In this document: in pieces, positions 19,270 through 28,352 of the stretch
Layout: the number at the start of each line of letters is the position of its first letter
Numbering within the stretch: position 1 is the stretch's first letter
Notes under the pieces: generated by a model
What the model was told of the DNA's origin: nothing
Seen by the model: the letters and a program-made list of their open reading frames with translations, nothing else
Databases searched by the model: none
Position numbers and translations under genes: made by a program
Origin: JAJPKK01 sp963702755
GTDB taxonomy: Bacteria; Pseudomonadota; Alphaproteobacteria; Rhizobiales; Xanthobacteraceae
Direction of reading: 5' to 3'
Length of the DNA stretch: 64,000 nucleotides
Assembly: GCA_963702755.1 (NCBI GenBank)
Contig: CAVPDZ010000005.1
Location: 1 to 64,000, forward strand

Positions 19270-20246
19270 ATGGCAGATTCCGAAAACAGCGAGAATGACG
19301 CGCCGCTGAACGGCGGTGGCTCCGAGCATGGCTCGGAAGAGCGGCTTGTCCGTGTGGACGCACCGGGCATCTCGCCCGAAGAACCAGCCGAACCGGTAGA
19401 GGAAGAGGAGGTCGCATGGGCGAAGCACGTCACTATGCTTCCCGTCAATTCCGAATCGAAGCGTGAGAACCCGGCGTCCGAAAACCGCCGCGCACGTGCC
19501 CGGAACACGGTGCGTCGGCACCGCGCTCGTTCTGGCGCCGCCGCCGCGGATCAGGATCGACCCGTCTGACGCGCCGGAAGCGAGAATGGGCGCGACCGCA
19601 ACTCCATCGTCATCTCCCTACCGATTCCGCACAATCGCAGCGACCGCAGTGATTGCAGCGGTGCTCGGAGGTCTCGCCGGATCGCTCGCAACCACCGGCA
19701 TCAATTATTTTGTGGCCGCCCATGCGCCGCCGCCACCTCCGGTCAAGACCGCCGGGGTCAACGAAGCGCTCGGCCGCATCAACCGTGAGCTGACGGCGCT
19801 CAAAGCGGGTCTCGACAGCTCTGCCAAGTCAACGAACCAGCAGGTCGCGAAGATCGCGGACCGCATGGACCGGGCGGAAAAAGCGCAGACTGACGCCGGC
19901 ACCAAGCTTGCCAAAGCCTCGGAGACCCTCGACCGCATCGAGCGCCGATCGTCGGCTGTTCCTGCGGCCTCGGCCTCGACGGACATCACCGGCGCCATCG
20001 GCGACATGAATGTTGCGTCCGCGACGCCCTCCGAGCCGCGGCAGCCCTCGTCGCTGCTCACGGTCGATGGCTGGGTGCTGCGCGGGGTCTATAACGGCGC
20101 CGCCATGATTCAGGGCCGGCACGTCGGGGTCGTTGAAGTCATATCCCGGCGACGCGCTGCCGGAACTTGGCCGCATCGAGCAGATCAAGCGGCAGGACGG
20201 CCGCTGGGTCGTCGTGACGAGCCGCGGCCTCATCGTCTCGCGTTAA
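19270..20246 (+). CDS. Single-pass membrane protein with coiled coil, two frameshifts
   Basis: A predicted envelope protein of roughly 325 residues. MADSENSENDAPLNGG (ATG 19270, GGAG 6 bases upstream) opens an acidic cytoplasmic region with an EEPAEPVEEEE run. After a frame change between about 19440 and 19569 comes one transmembrane segment (TIAATAVIAAVLGGLAGSLA), then a coiled coil (ALGRINRELTALKAGLDSS onward). A second shift near 20140 restores the ending PGDALPELGRIEQIKRQDG to the stop at 20246. It resembles uncharacterised Bradyrhizobium-type proteins. The job is unknown. Confidence 0.6.
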
Positions 20247-20249
20247 GGC

Positions 20250-20306
20250 GCAACCCGCATTCGGACATATCCGCGAGAGCCGGCGCCCGCCGTGACTGCG
20301 GGTTGC
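20250..20306. repeat. 10-base inverted repeat after the coiled-coil gene
   Basis: GCAACCCGCA and its exact complement 37 bases apart, directly after the stop at 20246. It could fold as a hairpin at the transcript end, but there is no T-tract, so the role is uncertain. Confidence 0.35.
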
Positions 20307-20400
20307 CTGCCTGGCAACCACGCACGCGGCCAATAAGGGCAGGACGGCCCGCTGGGAGTTGGGCTAAGCTTCCGTTGAAGGAAACTTCACGGAGCCTGTC

Positions 20401-21252
20401 ATGTCCGTCGCTTCGCGACTGTCGATTTTCGCTGCCGGGTTGATCGGTTTCGCCTGCGTTGCGGCTTGGGCGCAGGACGCGACGCCACCCGCGCCGGCGC
20501 CCGGCGCCAGCCCGGAGATGCGAGAATTTTGCCCCGGTCTCGTTGCTTCGGATCGGTTGCCGGCGATTCCGGCGGCCTATCAACCGACGGCGCTTGCACC
20601 CAATGAAGCGCGGATCACCTATTCGGGGCATTCCACGTTTCTGATCGAGAGCCCCAAGCTCGTGCGCATCGCGACCGACTACAATGACTACGTGCGGCCA
20701 CGCGTGCTCCCCGACATCGCGACGATAAATCATGCCCACTCGACCCACTACACCGACCATCCCGATGCCGACATCAAGTTCGTTCTGCGCGGCTGGCGCG
20801 ACGACGGCAAGCCTGCAAACCACGACATCACCTATGGCGACGTGCACGTGCGCAGTGTCTCGACGAACATTCGCGATTGGGGCGGCGGCACCGAGCGCAA
20901 CGGCAATTCGATCTTCATCTTCGAGGTAGGGAGCCTGTGCATCGCCCATCTCGGCCACCTTCATCACACGCTGACGCAGCAGCAGCTCAATGACATCGGC
21001 CATATCGACGTGCTGCTGGTGCCGGTCGACGGAGCGTTCACCATGGACATGGAAGGGATGGTGGAGGTGGTGCAATCCATCAAGGCGCCACTGATGGTGC
21101 CGATGCACTTCTTCAGCACGTTCACGCTGCATAACTTCCTTAGCCGCGTGAGCCGCCAATATGAGGTCGAGTACGCCGAGACGCCGACGTTCGTAGTGTC
21201 GAAAGCGACGCTGCCGACCAAGCCCAAGTTCCTGGTGCTGCCGGGGCACTGA
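20401..21252 (+). CDS. Secreted metallo-beta-lactamase-fold protein, UlaG-like
   Basis: 283 residues with a signal peptide (cleavage after AWAQ). The core starts ITYSGHSTFLIES, as in the UlaG/L-ascorbate-6-phosphate lactonase and N-acyl-phosphatidylethanolamine phospholipase branch. The metal motif is HAHSTHYTDH at 111-120, where the usual HxHxDH has Ser-Thr-His variation. AHLGHLHH, VPVDGAFTMD and MHFF follow as further metal residues. A hydrolase in the periplasm is likely; the substrate is unknown. The ATG is at 20401, preceded by a GGAG. It is not obviously linked with the dioxygenase downstream. Confidence 0.82.
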   Translation: MSVASRLSIFAAGLIGFACVAAWAQDATPPAPAPGASPEMREFCPGLVASDRLPAIPAAYQPTALAPNEARITYSGHSTFLIESPKLVRIATDYNDYVRPRVLPDIATINHAHSTHYTDHPDADIKFVLRGWRDDGKPANHDITYGDVHVRSVSTNIRDWGGGTERNGNSIFIFEVGSLCIAHLGHLHHTLTQQQLNDIGHIDVLLVPVDGAFTMDMEGMVEVVQSIKAPLMVPMHFFSTFTLHNFLSRVSRQYEVEYAETPTFVVSKATLPTKPKFLVLPGH

Positions 21253-21380
21253 CGGCGAGGATTGTCGGGTCGGGCTTTACGCAGCAGCCCGGCGCAGATA
21301 ACTGCTAATGTCCTGCTCCGGAGCCTACGGACATCACGCTGCGCAAAGGCTGAAGACACCTTGCAACTGAGGAATCTGCC

Positions 21381-21890
21381 ATGAACCCGATGCCGATCGT
21401 CGATTTGTTGGCCCGCGGCCGCGAACTCGCTGCACGTGGCGAGCGCGTAGGCGTGCTGTGGCAGGAGCCCGAGTCCCTCGCCTTCGTAGCTCGCGGGCGC
21501 GAATACCGCTCGGAATTCCACGTCAACCCGAGCGACGAAGTCATGCTGATGATCAAGGGCGAGATGCGGCTCCACTACCGCACGCCCGAGGGCAAGGAAG
21601 AAGTCGCCGTGGTGAAGGAAGGCTCGACCATCTATACCCCGGCCGGCGTGCCGCATTCGCCGCGTTTTCCGCCCGACGCTTATCTGCTCGTGATCGAGCG
21701 CCAGCGCCGGCCCGGCGAGATCGATACCTTCCGCTGGTTCTGCCCCAAATGTGACGCGCCGCTCCACGACGAGAAGGCCGAGGTCCACGACTACCGCGCC
21801 GATCCGGTATCGAAGGCCTATCAACGCTTCTTCGACAACGAAGGCTTCCGGACCTGCAAGTCCTGCGGCCACGTCATGCCAAAGCCTTAA
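21381..21890 (+). CDS. nbaC: 3-hydroxyanthranilate 3,4-dioxygenase
   Basis: 169-residue cupin dioxygenase that opens 3-hydroxyanthranilate to 2-amino-3-carboxymuconate semialdehyde in kynurenine or 2-nitrobenzoate breakdown. Iron ligands by position are His47, Glu53 and His92 (FHVNPSDEV and PHSPRF). The bacterial-type C-terminal rubredoxin-like iron site is present as C121-x-x-C124 and C159-x-x-C162. The length matches the family. No kynureninase or kynurenine monooxygenase gene is seen here, but an amidohydrolase of the ACMS-decarboxylase/resorcylate-decarboxylase superfamily lies 3 kb downstream. The symbol haaO is also used. Confidence 0.93.
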   Translation: MNPMPIVDLLARGRELAARGERVGVLWQEPESLAFVARGREYRSEFHVNPSDEVMLMIKGEMRLHYRTPEGKEEVAVVKEGSTIYTPAGVPHSPRFPPDAYLLVIERQRRPGEIDTFRWFCPKCDAPLHDEKAEVHDYRADPVSKAYQRFFDNEGFRTCKSCGHVMPKP

Positions 21891-22013
21891 GTGGCGCATC
21901 CAAGGGAGCCTTCCTCGGGCGCGGACGAGGCCACCGCGAGCGGGGTCGCGGAGGTGGCGCGACCGGCGAAAGGCCGGTATTGATTGCGTCGGGGTAACCT
22001 TACGACCAGCAGT

Positions 22014-23921
22014 ATGTTCGCGAATTTCACCTCGCGCATGGCGCTGATCCTTGTCCACGACCTCCTGGCGGCCGTGGCGGCAGTGCTGGCAGCATTCTAC
22101 ATCCGCTTCGAGGCCGCCGGCCTCGCGGAGCGATGGGACCTGCTGCTCCTGCTGCTGCCGGGGTTCATCGTTTATTCGGCGGGCGTGTTTTCGATCTTCG
22201 GCCTTTACAAGAACAAATGGCGCTTCACGTCGCTGCCGGACCTGATGGCCATCATCAAGGCCGCGACGGTCTTGGCGCTGACCTTCCTCGTGCTCGACTA
22301 CGTGATGCTGGCGCCGAACGTCTACGGCACGTTCTTCTTCGGCAAGATCACGATCGTGCTGTACTGGTTCCTGCAGGTCGCCTTCCTTGCCGGCTCGCGC
22401 ATCGCCTACCGCTATTTCCGCTACACGCGCACGCTCCAACATGCACGCCGCGGTGATCTCGCACCAACGATCGTACTCGGCCCGGCGGCCGATGCCGAGG
22501 TGCTGCTGCGCGGGATCGAGAGCGGGGCCGTCAAGCGCATTCAGGTGATCGGCATCCTGTCGCAATCGCCTGCCGACCGCGGCCAGGCGATCCGCGGCAT
22601 CCCGGTGATGGGCGACTTCAGCGATCTCGAGCGCGTGGTCGCCGACTTTGCCGACCGCGGTACTACGGTATCTCGTCTGGTGATGACGCCGTCGGCACTC
22701 GCGCCCGAGATGCGGCCGGAAGCGATCCTGACCCGCGCGCGCCGCATCGGGCTTTCGCCGAGCCGAATGCCGTCGCTTGAAGAGGGCGGCGAAGCGCTGC
22801 GGCTTGCGCCGGTGCGCGTCGAGGATCTGCTGCTGCGCCCCAGCGTCAAGATCGACTATGGCCGCCTGGAAGGTTTCGTGCGCGGCAAGGCCGCCGTCGT
22901 TACCGGCGGCGGCGGCTCGATCGGCGCCGAAATCTGCGATCGGCTCGCAACCTACGGCATCGACCGCTTGATGGTGATCGAGAATTCCGAGCCGGCGCTC
23001 CATGCCGTGCTGGAAGCGCTGAACGTCAAGAACGTCGACACCAAGCTCGATGGCCGCATCGCCGATATCCGCGATCGCGACCGGATCATTCGCCTCATCA
23101 AGGGATTCCGTCCCGATCTTGTGTTTCATGCCGCCGCGCTCAAGCACGTGCCGCTCCTGGAGCGCGACTGGGACGAGGGCATCAAGACCAACGTGCTCGG
23201 CACCATCAACGTGGCGGACGCCGCAGCGGCTGCGGGCGCTGCCGCGATGGTGATGATCTCGACCGACAAGGCGATCGAGCCGATCTCGATGCTTGGGGCC
23301 ACCAAGCGGCTGGCGGAAATGTATTGCCAGGCGCTCGACGCCGATCTGCGCGCTCGCGTCGCCGGCGCCCGCGAACCGATGCGCCTGATCGCGGTGCGCT
23401 TCGGTAACGTGCTCGCGTCGAACGGTTCGGTGGTGCCGAAGTTCAAGACCCAGATCGAGGCGGGGGGGCCGGTCACGGTCACCCATCCCGACATGGTGCG
23501 GTACTTCATGACCATCCGCGAAGCCTGCGATCTCGTGGTGACGGCAGCCTCCCACGCGCTGTCACCGCAGCGCTCCGATGTGGCGGTCTACGTCCTCAAC
23601 ATGGGGCAGCCGGTGAAGATCGTCGATCTCGCCGAACGCATGATCCGTCTGTCCGGGCTTGAGCCCGGCAAGGACGTCGAGATCGTCTTCACCGGGATCC
23701 GGCCGGGCGAGCGCCTCAACGAAATCCTATTTGCGGCCGACGAGCCGACCGCTGAGATCGGCATCGCCGGCATCGTCGCGGCTCGCCCGATCAGCCCGTC
23801 GCTCGACGCCCTGCGTGCCAGGCTCGCCGCCCTTGAGCAAGGCGTCGGCCGCGACGATCGTGAAGCCATCTACCGCGCGCTGAGCGACACCGTGCCCGGA
23901 TTCCGCAAGGAAGCGGTGTAG
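22014..23921 (+). CDS. Membrane nucleoside-diphosphate-sugar 4,6-dehydratase (CapD/WbpM/FlaA1-like)
   Basis: 635 residues. The first ~130 residues hold four transmembrane segments, followed by a CoA-binding-like Rossmann domain and then the SDR dehydratase domain with GGGGSIGAEICDRL at about 299. STDKAIEPISMLGATKR (from about 416) has Met in place of the catalytic Tyr before the conserved Lys, as in WbpM and FlaA1. It likely converts UDP-GlcNAc to a 4-keto-6-deoxy sugar for surface polysaccharide. ATG 22014 is chosen; an in-frame TTG at 21984 is possible. No glycosyltransferase genes adjoin, so it is isolated from a polysaccharide locus. Confidence 0.92.
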   Translation: MFANFTSRMALILVHDLLAAVAAVLAAFYIRFEAAGLAERWDLLLLLLPGFIVYSAGVFSIFGLYKNKWRFTSLPDLMAIIKAATVLALTFLVLDYVMLAPNVYGTFFFGKITIVLYWFLQVAFLAGSRIAYRYFRYTRTLQHARRGDLAPTIVLGPAADAEVLLRGIESGAVKRIQVIGILSQSPADRGQAIRGIPVMGDFSDLERVVADFADRGTTVSRLVMTPSALAPEMRPEAILTRARRIGLSPSRMPSLEEGGEALRLAPVRVEDLLLRPSVKIDYGRLEGFVRGKAAVVTGGGGSIGAEICDRLATYGIDRLMVIENSEPALHAVLEALNVKNVDTKLDGRIADIRDRDRIIRLIKGFRPDLVFHAAALKHVPLLERDWDEGIKTNVLGTINVADAAAAAGAAAMVMISTDKAIEPISMLGATKRLAEMYCQALDADLRARVAGAREPMRLIAVRFGNVLASNGSVVPKFKTQIEAGGPVTVTHPDMVRYFMTIREACDLVVTAASHALSPQRSDVAVYVLNMGQPVKIVDLAERMIRLSGLEPGKDVEIVFTGIRPGERLNEILFAADEPTAEIGIAGIVAARPISPSLDALRARLAALEQGVGRDDREAIYRALSDTVPGFRKEAV

Positions 23922-23950
23922 GGCGAAGAAGCAACCCACACTTCACCGCC

Positions 23951-24361
23951 TCATCCGCCGTTCAATGGGTGTTCGCGAAAGTACGCCGCATCGGCAGCCG
24001 ACTGCTTCCATTCGGCATTGCCGTGCCACTGCGCGAAGTGCGCTGCCATGCTGCCGCCGTAGCGCACGCGGAACAGCAGCGTGCGCTGCGGCCCGTTCGC
24101 ATATTCATGAACCTCGCCCGGCGGATGGACGACGAAACTGCCCGGCACGACCTCGACAGCGCGGTCCGGCGTGCGCATCCGGCCGCCGCCCTCGAAGCAG
24201 AAATAGATCTCGGTCGCGTCCGGGTGGCAGTGAAACGGGCTGATCTGGCCCGGCTCCCAGCACGCGACGGTGACGTCACCTTCCGCGATCCGGCCGAGGA
24301 TCTTCTCGACATGGGTCTTGGAATTCCATTCCTGCTCTTGATGGAGGTTGAACACGTGCAT
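23951..24361 (-). CDS. Cupin-domain protein
   Basis: 136 residues, single cupin_2 barrel. Metal-binding pattern FHCHPDATEIYFCFEG gives H-x-H-x(5)-E, and VHPPGEVHEY supplies the last His. ATG 24361 follows AGAGG by 5 bases, favoured over an upstream reading from 24427. It may be an enzyme or a sugar/aromatic isomerase or binding protein; nothing indicates the substrate. It is convergent with the dehydratase at 22014. Confidence 0.85.
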   Translation of the reverse strand: MHVFNLHQEQEWNSKTHVEKILGRIAEGDVTVACWEPGQISPFHCHPDATEIYFCFEGGGRMRTPDRAVEVVPGSFVVHPPGEVHEYANGPQRTLLFRVRYGGSMAAHFAQWHGNAEWKQSAADAAYFREHPLNGG

Positions 24362-24582
24362 TGATCCTCTCCACTTCGACCGTCGATCGACGCGGCTTAG
24401 AACCGTCCGATCGCGATTGAATCGCATCCTAACTGCTGTTCGCGGGCTCGCCGCATATCTTTAAAATGAGCTAATGCGGATGCAAAAACTCGCGATGCAT
24501 TCGACCCGGCGCGCTTGCGGAACGTCAAAGCTTCCCAGGTATTACTACCTGGTACGTCAAGCGATGGTCTCGGCATCTCGAC

Positions 24583-24876
24583 ATGAACGACTATTTCGAA
24601 CGAAGGAAATCTGAACGCTTTGCCGTGCGGACGGCCGCCAAGATCATGCTGCCGCAGTCTGATACGTCGCTCGATTGTGTCGCCCTCAACGTCTCCGACG
24701 GAGGCGCTCAGCTTCTCGTTCGCGCTGCCGATTTGCCCGAGGTCTTTGTTCTGCATTTTAGCGATAGCGGCCGGCGCCGGCACTGTCGCGTCATGTGGCG
24801 GCAAGGCTCTGAGATCGGTGTTTCATTTACCGACCGCATCCAGGTGAATTTCGGCCGCCGCGTCGCCGCGCGCTGA
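24583..24876 (+). CDS. PilZ-domain protein
   Basis: 97 residues, a lone PilZ domain that would bind cyclic di-GMP. The RxxxR element is in ERRKSERF near the N-terminus, and NVSDGGAQL matches the D/NxSxxG motif. Single PilZ proteins act as adaptors on motility or exopolysaccharide machinery; placement near a CapD-like dehydratase hints at surface control, but this is inference. ATG 24583 lacks a strong ribosome site. Confidence 0.85.
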   Translation: MNDYFERRKSERFAVRTAAKIMLPQSDTSLDCVALNVSDGGAQLLVRAADLPEVFVLHFSDSGRRRHCRVMWRQGSEIGVSFTDRIQVNFGRRVAAR

Positions 24877-24978
24877 TCTCGGTCCTCCCGCTCGGGCTTG
24901 ACGACATCCCGCCCTGCCTCGATAGGAAGGGAGCGCCATGATTTGTCAGGCGGCGCGATTTTTGCGCGGGGATACTCA

Positions 24979-25944
24979 ATGCTGCAGAAGCCGAAATGTC
25001 CGGTCATCGCCATCGAAGAGCATTATTGGGATGCGGAACTCGCCTCGCATTTCGTGGGCATCGAATCCGGGAGGCCGGGCGAGCAGCAGCGACGCCTCGA
25101 TGACCTCGGCGACTTGCGCGTCAAGGAGATGGACGAAGCCGGGATCGATGTACAGGTCATCTCCCACGGCGCGCCCTCGCTGCAGAAGATCAGCGCGGAC
25201 GTGGCGGTCGATCTTGCCCGGCGGGTCAATGACCGGCTGCATCAGGCAATTGTCGCCCATCCGTCGCGGTTTGCCGGATTTGCGGCGCTGCCGACCGCCG
25301 ATCCGCCGGCGGCCGCTGCCGAACTTGAGCGCTGCGTCACCAAGCTTGGCTTCAAGGGCGCCATGATCCATGGCCTTGCGCACGGCAAGTTCGTGGACGC
25401 AAAGGAGTTCTGGCCGATTTACGCGCGCGCCGAGGCGCTCGACGTGCCGATTTATCTGCACCCCGCGCTGCCTCATGCCGCCGTGACCGAGGCCTATTAC
25501 GCGGATTACGCCAAGTCATTCCCGATGGTGGTGCGGCCGGCTTGGGGTTACACGGTCGAGACGGCGACGACGGCGATCCGCATGGTGCTGAGCGGCGTCT
25601 TCGAGGCTCATCCACGGCTCAAGATCATGCTCGGCCATCTGGGCGAGACATTGCCGTTCCTGGTGTGGCGCATCGATCAGGCGCTGTCGCGGCCGGGTCA
25701 GAAATCGCTCAGCTTCCGTGACGTGTTCTGCAACAACTTCTACATCACGACGAGCGGCAACTTCTCGAGCCCGGCGCTGCTGTGCTGCATCATGGAGATG
25801 GGCGTCGACCATATCCTGTTCGCCGTCGACTGGCCGTTCGTCGCGAACACGCCTGCAACGCAGTGGATCGCCGAGACACCGATTTGCGATGAGGACAAAG
25901 CGAAAATTCTAAGCGGCAATGCGCGGCGGCTGCTGCGCATGTAG
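24979..25944 (+). CDS. Amidohydrolase_2 family decarboxylase (gamma-resorcylate/ACMSD-like)
   Basis: 321 residues, TIM-barrel metal enzyme of the non-oxidative aromatic decarboxylase group. AIEEHYW gives E13 and H15, H161 lies in IYLHPAL, H220 in MLGHLGE and D284 in FAVDWPF, matching the zinc/manganese ligands of gamma-resorcylate and 2,3-dihydroxybenzoate decarboxylases. The E-E-H start differs from ACMSD, which has H-x-H. It probably decarboxylates a hydroxybenzoate-like acid in the cytoplasm. ATG 24979 is preferred over an upstream in-frame reading from 24898 that lacks conservation. Confidence 0.85.
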   Translation: MLQKPKCPVIAIEEHYWDAELASHFVGIESGRPGEQQRRLDDLGDLRVKEMDEAGIDVQVISHGAPSLQKISADVAVDLARRVNDRLHQAIVAHPSRFAGFAALPTADPPAAAAELERCVTKLGFKGAMIHGLAHGKFVDAKEFWPIYARAEALDVPIYLHPALPHAAVTEAYYADYAKSFPMVVRPAWGYTVETATTAIRMVLSGVFEAHPRLKIMLGHLGETLPFLVWRIDQALSRPGQKSLSFRDVFCNNFYITTSGNFSSPALLCCIMEMGVDHILFAVDWPFVANTPATQWIAETPICDEDKAKILSGNARRLLRM

Positions 25945-25970
25945 CGCGAGTTACGTCACCACGCCTTGCG

Positions 25971-26120
25971 TCACCACGCCTGGAGCCAATGGCCGATATC
26001 GTAGACCGCCGACAGGATCACGCAGGTGCCAAGCGCTACCCACACCACCCCGAGCGACAAAATCTTGTTCGCCCGCAGCAGCGAGTTGACGCCGTGATGG
26101 TGATCGGCATATCGGGACAT
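25971..26120 (-). CDS. Small single-pass membrane protein
   Basis: 49 residues: a histidine-rich start (MSRYADHHHGVNSLL) and one transmembrane segment (LSLGVVWVALGTCVILSAV). GGAGG lies 5 bases before ATG 26120, a strong sign it is real; the upstream extension to 26201 lacks such a site. Function unknown. Convergent with the decarboxylase at 24979. Confidence 0.6.
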   Translation of the reverse strand: MSRYADHHHGVNSLLRANKILSLGVVWVALGTCVILSAVYDIGHWLQAW

Positions 26121-26343
26121 GGCACCCTCCAAATTCCCCTCTCCGGTCACAAACGTCGGATCACAAACAATTACCGCCGGTAACGCCCGCTCGTTACGCA
26201 ATCCTGCGCACTGTCATCGCGTGCGTCCGATCGCGTACCGGTGAGCTATGCCGAAAAGGTCCCAAGGCAATCAGCGGCAGTCGCAAGGCTGGGCTGCAAT
26301 CCTGCCGCGCCTCAGATATGAGGTGCCTCAGATGAGGCCGAGA

Positions 26344-27201
26344 TCAGCGGCCGGACGGATAGGAATAACCAGATTGATAATAATTTGATTGATACGACCC
26401 ATACGACTGCTGGGCATAACCGTAGTCAGCGGATTGGGACGGCGCACGACCGCGGGGCCGGTGCACCACGACGCGCCGTTGCACGGGCGTAACCCGCGCG
26501 AACCGGGGCGCCGTCGTTGACCTTGCGACCGGCGCGGCGCGGACGACCGACTCCGATCGTGCCGTCGGCTCTGTGTCTCCTGGCGGACGCTCGCGCGGTA
26601 AACGGACCTCGCCAATCGGGGCGACTTCGGAAGCGTTTTCATCGTCCGAAGGGGGCAGGGCGGCGACTTTCGCGGCCGCCTCGGACTCAGCACTTGATAC
26701 GGTGCTGCGCGCCTCTGGACGTGCGGGGTCGACCGTCTCGGAATCGGCAACGACATCAGGCGTCGACGCCGTCTCGCTATCCGGACGCTCCGGCGCCGAG
26801 ACCCGGGACGCAATTGCCGAAGTCTCGGGAGCCGCGGGCTTGGCCGCAAGAGACGTCGGCGGTGTTGCCGTAGTTGCGATCGTTGAACTTGTCGTGGGCG
26901 CGGCACTAATCTTCGTTGTCGTCAGAATGGGCGCGACGTCGGCCGGCGAAGAATCCACCTCGAGAACCGCCAACATCCGCAACTTGTCGAGTTCTTCGGC
27001 GCGGCGGGTCAGATTGAGAATATGGAAACGTGCCTCGCCTGCCCCGTCGGTAATCATGCTTTGCATCATGGGACGGCTGATTTCGGGCATCTCGCCGATG
27101 CGCGTGTAGGTCTCCGGCATGACGACGCCAGCGCCGGTCATCACGAAGAGGACGGCTGAAAGAAGCACGACTCCAATTACGGTCTTGTAGCTGGGCAGCA
27201 T
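26344..27201 (-). CDS. Membrane-anchored low-complexity protein with Tyr-rich tail
   Basis: 285 residues. One N-terminal transmembrane segment (VIGVVLLSAVLFVMTGAGVV) anchors a region with few features, then a Ser/Thr/Ala/Pro-rich disordered stretch (about 85-225), a basic Arg-rich patch (VQRRVVVHRPRGR), and a C-terminal tail of about 26 residues with eight tyrosines among Gly, Ser and Gln. It looks like an envelope protein with an intrinsically disordered periplasmic or cytoplasmic part; the orientation is undecided. No family is recognised. Downstream on the same strand is the 49-residue membrane protein. Confidence 0.7.
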   Translation of the reverse strand: MLPSYKTVIGVVLLSAVLFVMTGAGVVMPETYTRIGEMPEISRPMMQSMITDGAGEARFHILNLTRRAEELDKLRMLAVLEVDSSPADVAPILTTTKISAAPTTSSTIATTATPPTSLAAKPAAPETSAIASRVSAPERPDSETASTPDVVADSETVDPARPEARSTVSSAESEAAAKVAALPPSDDENASEVAPIGEVRLPRERPPGDTEPTARSESVVRAAPVARSTTAPRFARVTPVQRRVVVHRPRGRAPSQSADYGYAQQSYGSYQSNYYQSGYSYPSGR

Positions 27202-27462
27202 CGGCGCGCCGTCGCGAAGTTAGGCTTTGGTACAGCTTCCCGAATCACCCACGCATAACAGAGTCGGGCCATTTCGTGAATCCACCCGTCATTTGTCACT
27301 GCTCATTTTTTTCGCCCGAGGGCACTTCTTGCCGTGTCGGTATACCGGTCGGCGCGAATACCCGAGAGGCTGGCTGCGCCAGACGCGCAACCGCCCTCGT
27401 CGCGTATCGCGCGGCCCGAAAAATCTGCAATCGGGCCGGATCATGCGCTATGAACAGCGCGG

Positions 27463-27538
27463 GGGCCCGTAGCTCAATGGTCAGAGCTAGCGGCTCATAA
27501 CCGCTTGGTTGGAGGTTCGAGTCCTCCCGGGCCCACCA
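27463..27538 (+). tRNA. tRNA-Ile2 (anticodon CAT, lysidine type)
   Basis: 76 bases with encoded CCA. Acceptor GGGCCCG pairs perfectly with CGGGCCC, the D arm is GCTC/GAGC, the anticodon stem AGCGG/CCGCT holds loop CTCATAA with CAT at 27496-27498, and the T arm is GGAGG-TTCGAGT-CCTCC. The acceptor and the CTCATAA context resemble E. coli ileX, so isoleucine (after lysidine modification by TilS) is favoured over elongator methionine. Confidence 0.9.
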
Positions 27539-27821
27539 TATTTTCAGGTTTTTTGACGCGTGCGTTTTGCCTTGTGTGGTTCAACCTTCAGCCGCCTGTA
27601 CCTTTGCCCCAGCGCCTGCTCGCCAAATGCGTCAGTTCGGAGATTTGGTTACGGACCGTCTGTAAGTCAGATCGCGAGCTGACGACGATCCGGAACGGTC
27701 ATGACAGGCCGTCAACAAGGTGCGCGGCGTTAATCCTTCGCTTACCACGTCCGTCCCTTGGCCTTGCCGCGCTCAACAACTTCGATGAATTTTGATCGGT
27801 CGTGTTCACACGGAGTTCACC

Positions 27822-28088
27822 ATGAGCAAATCAGGCGACATTGCCGGCGACCAGCTGCGGAACTTGGTTGAGCGCATCGAGCACATCGAGGCCGAAATCA
27901 AGGAGCTAAACGAGGGCAAGAAGGAGATCTACACGGAGGCCAAAAGCAACGGCTTCGACGTCAAGATCCTGCGAGAGGTGATCCGGCGGCGCAAACAGGA
28001 CCAGGAAGAGCGTGATGAGCAGGAATCGCTGCTCGAGACGTATCTCAACGCGCTGGCGACGACTCCGACACGCAAGAAGGCCGCGTGA
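27822..28088 (+). CDS. gapR: GapR family (DUF2312) nucleoid-associated protein
   Basis: 88 residues, all helical. The start SGDIAGDQLRNLVERIEHIE and the later KNGFDV-like SNGFDVKILREVIRRRKQD are diagnostic of DUF2312. GapR tetramers clamp overtwisted, AT-rich DNA ahead of replication and transcription and are characteristic of alphaproteobacteria. ATG 27822 is chosen over a reading from 27792. A GC-rich hairpin follows the stop. Confidence 0.95.
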   Translation: MSKSGDIAGDQLRNLVERIEHIEAEIKELNEGKKEIYTEAKSNGFDVKILREVIRRRKQDQEERDEQESLLETYLNALATTPTRKKAA

Positions 28089-28100
28089 TTAGGCGAGGTG

Positions 28101-28120
28101 GGCTCCGCTTCGGCGGGGCC
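28101..28120 (+). terminator. Possible hairpin terminator after gapR
   Basis: An 8-base stem (GGCTCCGC/GCGGGGCC, one G-U pair) closed by a TTCG tetraloop, 13 bases after the gapR stop. Only weak T content follows, so termination would be partial or Rho-assisted. Confidence 0.35.
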
Positions 28121-28352
28121 TTCCACCACTCTGTTTGGCGGGCCGATCCGCATGAACGCCCAAGGGTTTTGCGACAGGTCCTGCGTCGGTGCAGTTGCAT
28201 TGTTGAATGGACGCATTTTTGAATGCGACGTTTTTTGAAAGTTAAGCTCTGCGTGCCATCTGGAGAGACTGAAGCTCCGTCGGCGATGCGGGTTTGCCAT
28301 CCAAATGGCAAGCGCCGCTGATCGTAAATAATTCACATAGGAGGAAGATCTT

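Noticed and set aside
20964..23555. 863-codon open reading frame on the minus strand
   Set aside because: Antisense to the UlaG-like, dioxygenase and CapD-like genes; its translation is His/Arg-rich, without domains, and the sense strand is well conserved.
27539..27821. Open frame after the tRNA
   Set aside because: No ribosome site, composition unlike coding sequence; treated as gapR upstream region.
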